Below, in pieces: positions 59,679-64,000 of a stretch of DNA of 64,000 bases. The notes under the pieces are model-generated. The model was not told where the DNA came from and did not search any database. It saw only the letters and a list, made by a program, of their open reading frames with translations. The position numbers and the translations under genes were made by a program. The stretch spans positions 124,001 through 188,000 of the forward strand of contig NZ_WXTX01000005.1 in NCBI RefSeq assembly GCF_009848685.1, given 5' to 3'. The stretch's first letter is position 1; each line of letters opens with the position of its first letter. The DNA comes from Andreprevotia sp. IGB-42 (lineage in GTDB: Bacteria > Pseudomonadota > Gammaproteobacteria > Burkholderiales > Chitinibacteraceae).

Positions 59679-61397
59679 TCATCCGGAGCGCGCGAGGGGT
59701 TCATGATACGCAACCACCTGTTCCAGATTGAACATCATGCGTTCGTGCCCCAGTGTTTCCCCTAAAGGGGACTGCAGTACCACGGCCAGCACACCGGGGC
59801 TTAGCCCGATCAGCAACAGCGTGATGCCCTGCTCGCGCAGGCGCTTTTCCGCTTCGATCAGCATCTTCAGCGCCGTGTATTCCAGATCGAATACCCCACT
59901 CAGATCTATGGCCACGACGCCGGGACTGGCCGCTTTGATCAGTGGATGGATTTTCTGGCCGACCCGTTCGGCATTGGCAAAGAACAGCCGCCCCTCCAGC
60001 CGCAGCAACAACAAGCCGCCGAACTGCTCATCATCCCCATTTTCCGCCGACAGGGGCCGGAATACATTGGTACCGCGCTTGCGTGCCAGTACGTGCACGG
60101 GTGGATCGGATACCTGGTACGCCAGCGCCAGCAGCGACACGATCACGGCAACCACGATGCCCTGCAGCGTGCCCAGCAGCATCACGCCAGCCAGCGATAC
60201 CAGTGCCCAGATGAATTCGGTACGCCGGATCTTGAGGATGCTTCTGAACTCCGCCGGCTTGATCAGGCCCACTGAATAAACGATGACCACCGCTGCCAGC
60301 GTGGCATTGGGCATCTGCCCGATGAAGGGGGCAATCAGCAAGATCGTCAGCAACGCCAGTAGCGACGTAACCAGCCCTGCCAGCTGCGTGCGGGCACCGG
60401 CCAGCCGGTTGACCGCCGTTTGCGTGGTTCCGCCGCCGGCGGGCATGGCACCAAAAAAAGCCCCGCCGATATTGGCAAGGCCGGTGGAAGCCAGCTCCCG
60501 GTTGGCCTGCGTGGCGGGTTCATCGCTGCGCGCAAACGCGCGCCCTGCGGCAATGGTTTCGGTGAAACTCATCAGCGCGATGCCCATGGCTGCCGGCCAC
60601 AGCGTGGCAAGCAAATGCCAATCCGGCAGCGAAATCGCCGGCAAGCCGGTGGGCACAGCACCGACGATACTCACACCACGGCCTTCCAGCTGCAGCAGGC
60701 CGACAGCGACGATGCTGAGTGCTACCGCTATCAGTGGTGCCGGCAAGCGCGGGGTATGGCGCTTCATCAACAGCAAAACCGCCATCACGCTGATGGCTAC
60801 TGCAACGGTGGGCAGCGACGCATCGGGGATGCCGGCAACCGTGGCCACGATGTTGTGCAGGAACGATCCCTTGTCGATATGGATGCCCAGCAACTTGGGC
60901 AACTGATCCAGCACGATCACGATGCCGATACCCGCCTTGAAGCCGATCAGCACCGGTTCTGAAATGAAGTTGGCTACAAATCCCAGCCGCAGCACGCTGG
61001 CCAGCAGCAGGATCACGCCCACCAGGAATGCCAGCGTGGCCGATGCCGCGGCCAGCGTGGCCGCATCGCCAGGCAGGCTCAGCTGACTGAAGGCCGCGCC
61101 CGCCAGAATGGCCAGCGTGGTGGTGGTGCTCATGCTCAGCGCGCGCGATGTGCCCAGCAGCGCGTAGATCAGCATGGGAATGAAGCAGGTATAAAGGCCG
61201 GCCTGCACCGGTAGCCCGGCTACCGTTGCATACGCCAGCGCCTTGGGGATGACCACTGCCGCAGCGGTCAGCCCGGCGATCAGATCCGGCTTCAGCCAGT
61301 CTGCCCGGTAGCTGCGCAGCCATTCGGGTATCAGCCGTGCAAGGCCCTGATGCGGGGGCCCGTCGTGCCGTTCTTGAACAGGGTCAGGCTGCGCCAC
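59679..61397 (-). CDS. SulP family anion transporter with STAS domain
   Basis: A 572-residue protein: ~11-14 membrane helices with the SulP signature near the start (LIAGLTAAAVVIPKALAYATVAGLPVQAGLYTCF). The MAFGETIAAGR-like MSFTETIAAGRAFA and STGLANIGGAFFGAMPAGGGTTQTAVN motifs follow. A C-terminal STAS domain (VVAIDLSGVFDLEYTALKMLIEAEKRL) closes the protein. SulP proteins carry sulfate, bicarbonate or other anions; the substrate is unresolved. The start is GTG with GAGG upstream. It follows the PPK2 gene by 59 bases. Confidence 0.92.
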   Translation of the reverse strand: MAQPDPVQERHDGPPHQGLARLIPEWLRSYRADWLKPDLIAGLTAAAVVIPKALAYATVAGLPVQAGLYTCFIPMLIYALLGTSRALSMSTTTTLAILAGAAFSQLSLPGDAATLAAASATLAFLVGVILLLASVLRLGFVANFISEPVLIGFKAGIGIVIVLDQLPKLLGIHIDKGSFLHNIVATVAGIPDASLPTVAVAISVMAVLLLMKRHTPRLPAPLIAVALSIVAVGLLQLEGRGVSIVGAVPTGLPAISLPDWHLLATLWPAAMGIALMSFTETIAAGRAFARSDEPATQANRELASTGLANIGGAFFGAMPAGGGTTQTAVNRLAGARTQLAGLVTSLLALLTILLIAPFIGQMPNATLAAVVIVYSVGLIKPAEFRSILKIRRTEFIWALVSLAGVMLLGTLQGIVVAVIVSLLALAYQVSDPPVHVLARKRGTNVFRPLSAENGDDEQFGGLLLLRLEGRLFFANAERVGQKIHPLIKAASPGVVAIDLSGVFDLEYTALKMLIEAEKRLREQGITLLLIGLSPGVLAVVLQSPLGETLGHERMMFNLEQVVAYHEPLARSG

Positions 61398-61439
61398 GGG
61401 CTACCTCGATCAGGTTGCAATTGCTGCGGGTTGGCAAAA

Positions 61440-61453
61440 GCCGGCATGCCGGC
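61440..61453 (-). promoter_or_regulatory. Palindromic hairpin between ppk2 and sulP
   Basis: GCCGGCATGCCGGC is a perfect 14-bp palindrome, followed leftward by TTTT. It may be a weak terminator or attenuator that lowers sulP expression relative to ppk2. Confidence 0.5.
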
Positions 61454-61456
61454 CGC

Positions 61457-62278
61457 TCAGAACTTTTCCGGAATGAATTTGAACGGATAGTTCACTTCAC
61501 GGTAATCCCCCGGTTTCTGTCGCTTGGGCAGGGTGATCTTCGGGCGTGGCAGCGCCTTGTAGGGAATGCTCGCCAGCACATCACTGATGATGTTGAGGCG
61601 GGTTCTGCGCTTGTCGTTGGAGTTGACCACGCGCCACGGGGCGATATCGGTATCCGTGGCCTTGAACATCTCGTCGCGCGCGTGCGAGTAGTCATACCAG
61701 CGGCTGTACGACTTGAGATCCATATCGGTGAGCTTCCAGGTTTTGCGGCCATCGCTGATGCGTGCCTGCAGGCGGCGGGTTTGTTCTTCCTCGCTCACCT
61801 CCAGCCAGTACTTCAGCAGGATCACGCCAGAGTGCACGATGGCCTGTTCAACCAGCGGCACGCCCCGCAGGAAATCATTCACCTGCTGCTCGGTGCAAAA
61901 GCCCATCACCCGTTCCACGCCGGCGCGGTTGTACCAGCTGCGATCAAAAATCACCACTTCGCCAGCGGCAGGCAGGTAGGGCAGATAGCGCTGTATATAC
62001 ATCTGGCTTTTTTCCCGCTCGGTGGGGGCGGGTAGTGCCACCACCCGGAACACGCGCGGGCTCACCCGCTCGGTAATCGCCTTGATGGCCCCGCCTTTGC
62101 CGGCCCCGTCACGCCCTTCAAACACGATGCATACCTTGAGCCCTTGCTGCTGCACCCACTGCTGCAGTTTCACCAGCTCCACATGCAACTGCTCAAGTTC
62201 CCTGGCATATGCCTTGGTGCTGAGTTTTTCCGGGCTGGCGGGGGCTTCTGCGTGCGCTTTCTGTTTCGTTCTGGGCAT
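61457..62278 (-). CDS. ppk2: Polyphosphate kinase 2 (class I PPK2)
   Basis: A 273-residue single-domain PPK2. The Walker A motif is GRDGAGKGGAIKAITE, the Walker B/lid region is EVVIFDRSWYNRAGVERVMGF, and RLQARISDGRKTWKLTDMDLKSYSRWYDYSHARDEMF completes the family pattern. PPK2 uses polyphosphate to phosphorylate GDP or ADP. AAGGAA precedes the start. It lies upstream of sulP with 59 bases between, so the two probably form an operon. Confidence 0.93.
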   Translation of the reverse strand: MPRTKQKAHAEAPASPEKLSTKAYARELEQLHVELVKLQQWVQQQGLKVCIVFEGRDGAGKGGAIKAITERVSPRVFRVVALPAPTEREKSQMYIQRYLPYLPAAGEVVIFDRSWYNRAGVERVMGFCTEQQVNDFLRGVPLVEQAIVHSGVILLKYWLEVSEEEQTRRLQARISDGRKTWKLTDMDLKSYSRWYDYSHARDEMFKATDTDIAPWRVVNSNDKRRTRLNIISDVLASIPYKALPRPKITLPKRQKPGDYREVNYPFKFIPEKF

Positions 62279-62425
62279 GACATCGTTCCTTGGCTGCTGA
62301 CGGGGGTGTTGCTCCATGCTTAATATAGGTTATCCATTTGCAATTTCATTTGCATTGGCGGGTATGCAGGGCTACTACTACGGTAGCTCGCCACCGGGCA
62401 AGCCCACTCCCTGATTGGAAGCGCC

Positions 62426-63790
62426 ATGTCCAGGAAAATGACGGTTACCCAGCTCACCATCCTCACGGCGGTGAACATGATCGGCTCCGGCATCATCCTG
62501 CTGCCGGCCAAGCTGGCGCAGGTGGGGACCATCTCCATCACTTCGTGGCTGATCACCGCCGGTGGTTCGCTGGCGCTGGCGTATGTGTTTGCGCAATGCG
62601 CACTGTTCAGCCGCAAGGCCGGCGGCATGGGCGGGTATGCGGAATACGCGTTTGGCCGGGGTGGCAACTACATGGCCAACTACACCTATGGCCTGTCACT
62701 GGTGATTGCCAATGTGGCCATCAGCATCACCGCGGTGGGGTATGCCACCGAATTGTTCGGCGCCAAACTCAGCCCGCTGGGCGTGGGGCTGGCAACCATC
62801 GGCTTGCTGTGGCTGACCACCATCGCCAACTTCGGCGGCGCGCGCATTACCGGCCGCATCGGCAGCGTTTCCATCTGGGGCGTGATCGGGCCGGTGCTGG
62901 CTGTTGCCACCATAGGCTGGTTCTGGTTCAGCGGTTCAACCTGGCTGGCGGCGTGGAACCCGCACAACACCCCCATCTTCGAGGCCATGGGCGGGTCGAT
63001 CTCGATCACGCTGTGGGCATTCCTCGGGCTGGAATCGGCGTGCGCCAACTCGGATGCGGTGGAGAATCCCGAGCGCAATGTACCCATTGCCGTGCTGGGC
63101 GGGACCATTGGCGCGGCGGTGATTTACATCATTTCCACCAACGTGATTGCCGGCATCGTGCCCAATGCCGAGCTGGCTGCCTCCACCGCGCCCTTCGGCC
63201 TGACCTTTGCCCGCATGTTCAACCCGCTGGTGGGCAATATCGTTACCGGCCTGATGGTGTTTGCCTGCATCGGCTCCCTGCTGGGCTGGCAGTTCACCGT
63301 GGCGCAAGTGTTCAAAAGTTCGGCGGATGCCGGCTACTTCAGCAATGTGTTCCGCAAGACCACATCCGCAGGCGTACCGATTGCCAGCATGCTGATCCTG
63401 CTGGCGTTGCAAACGCTGCTGGCGCTGTCCACCATCAGCCCGGAGCTGGCCGAGCAATTCAATACGCTGGTCAACGTGGCCGTGGTCACCAATATCGTGC
63501 CCTATGTGATGTCGATGGCGGCCATCATCACCATCCAGAAATTTGCCGATGTGGAACCCCACAAAGCCAGGGTCACCAATATCCTGGCGCTGGTGGCCAG
63601 CCTGTACAGCTACTACGCGCTATACAGCGCCGGACAGGTGCCGATGGTGATCGCCTGCTTCGTGATCTTCATGGGCTGGACGCTGTGGGGCGTGGCCAAC
63701 CTGCGCTTCCTGAAAATGGAGCACGACAAGGATGTCCGTTCGCGGGCGGAAGTCCGTGCACAGCAGGGTGGTACGGATGCGGGCGGCTGA
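62426..63790 (+). CDS. potE: Putrescine/ornithine antiporter PotE
   Basis: A 454-residue APC-family transporter with 12 membrane helices and very close agreement to E. coli PotE in motifs. Among these are TQLTILTAVNMIGSGIILLPAKLA, GGMGGYAEYAFGRGGN, WAFLGLESACAN, VENPERNVPIAVLGGT and STAPFGLTFARMF. It exchanges putrescine for ornithine across the inner membrane in the acid-induced speF-potE pair. No ornithine decarboxylase gene is in the window; it could lie outside. Confidence 0.92.
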   Translation: MSRKMTVTQLTILTAVNMIGSGIILLPAKLAQVGTISITSWLITAGGSLALAYVFAQCALFSRKAGGMGGYAEYAFGRGGNYMANYTYGLSLVIANVAISITAVGYATELFGAKLSPLGVGLATIGLLWLTTIANFGGARITGRIGSVSIWGVIGPVLAVATIGWFWFSGSTWLAAWNPHNTPIFEAMGGSISITLWAFLGLESACANSDAVENPERNVPIAVLGGTIGAAVIYIISTNVIAGIVPNAELAASTAPFGLTFARMFNPLVGNIVTGLMVFACIGSLLGWQFTVAQVFKSSADAGYFSNVFRKTTSAGVPIASMLILLALQTLLALSTISPELAEQFNTLVNVAVVTNIVPYVMSMAAIITIQKFADVEPHKARVTNILALVASLYSYYALYSAGQVPMVIACFVIFMGWTLWGVANLRFLKMEHDKDVRSRAEVRAQQGGTDAGG

Positions 63791-64000
63791 TGCTGCCGGT
63801 TTGCGGTGCGAAAGAGCGGGGGTGGTCCTACAGGCAGCCATATGCCGCCGGTGTGATCATCCGGGCTCACGGCTGCACGCCCCGTTTGATTGGTTTTTGA
63901 TCACGCTTGCCGGACCCCGATCATTGAGGCAACGGTTTGGAAGCAGCAGGCAAACCCGTTGCTGCGTGATCAGCCAGGCGCGTGAATGCAGGCAAGACGT
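63791..64000. other. Region downstream of potE
   Basis: The last 210 bases contain no convincing frame, terminator or RNA gene. Whatever follows potE lies beyond the window. Confidence 0.4.

Noticed and set aside
1-64000. CRISPR arrays, rRNA and tRNA genes
   Set aside because: No regularly spaced repeats and no recognisable tRNA or rRNA sequences were seen on either strand by reading; a dedicated scan was not possible.

Overview
This 64 kb window is chromosomal DNA of a moderately GC-rich Gram-negative bacterium, most likely a chitinolytic betaproteobacterium of the Neisseriales (Chitinibacteraceae-like). The pointers are an exported GH18 chitinase beside a GH16 enzyme with chitin-binding CBM5/12 modules, many lipoproteins with Pro/Thr linkers, a GlrK-QseG-GlrR sigma-54 signalling operon, SoxR, PotE and a SPINDLY-type glycosyltransferase. 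The taxonomic placement is inferred from gene content only. I saw no rRNA, tRNA or CRISPR array.

Layout. 0-6 kb: small hypothetical genes, a TfoX-N protein, a DUF2278/lamin-tail protein paired with a phospholipase-D-fold protein, and a secretion-neutral internally repeated protein. 6-13 kb: low-affinity iron permease-like protein, SMI1/KNR4 protein, an exported formylglycine-generating-enzyme-like protein, a zinc-ribbon protein and a TauE/SafE permease. 12.8-19.2 kb: AraC/GyrI regulator coupled to a PQQ-type propeller, then glrK-qseG-glrR. Straight after glrR lie two TGTC-N10-GACA boxes, an IHF-like site and a consensus sigma-54 promoter in front of a BON-domain gene, which together look like a complete local regulatory circuit. 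19.3-24.3 kb: TPR/O-GlcNAc-transferase-like protein divergent from an RCC1-repeat lipoprotein.

24.4-37.6 kb: a co-oriented block of intact phage structural and lysis genes (scaffold, N4-gp56-type capsid, adaptor, nozzle-like protein, tail fibres, internal virion-type proteins, lysozyme, spanin-like protein). No terminase, portal, replication, regulatory or integrase gene is present. 37.6-41.4 kb: membrane and YciI proteins, an IS5-family (IS427-like) element with a disrupted transposase, and a SoxR-controlled monooxygenase. 41.8-49.8 kb: chemotaxis receptor, MgtC protein, propeller protein, two paralogous lipoproteins, VOC, OsmC and CYTH proteins.

50-53.7 kb: the chitin/polysaccharide locus with a divergent AraC regulator. 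53.7-54.2 kb holds a decayed reading frame. 54.3-55.9 kb: an isochorismatase-family hydrolase preceded by a threonine-rich leader peptide and an attenuator-like terminator, then an SRAP (YedK) gene. 56-63.8 kb: MgtA magnesium P-type ATPase, a small membrane protein, a PPK2-SulP pair and the putrescine/ornithine antiporter PotE.

The items most worth following up are the threonine leader/attenuator in front of a hydrolase gene, the self-contained GlrR/sigma-54 circuit, and the intact but packaging-less phage block.
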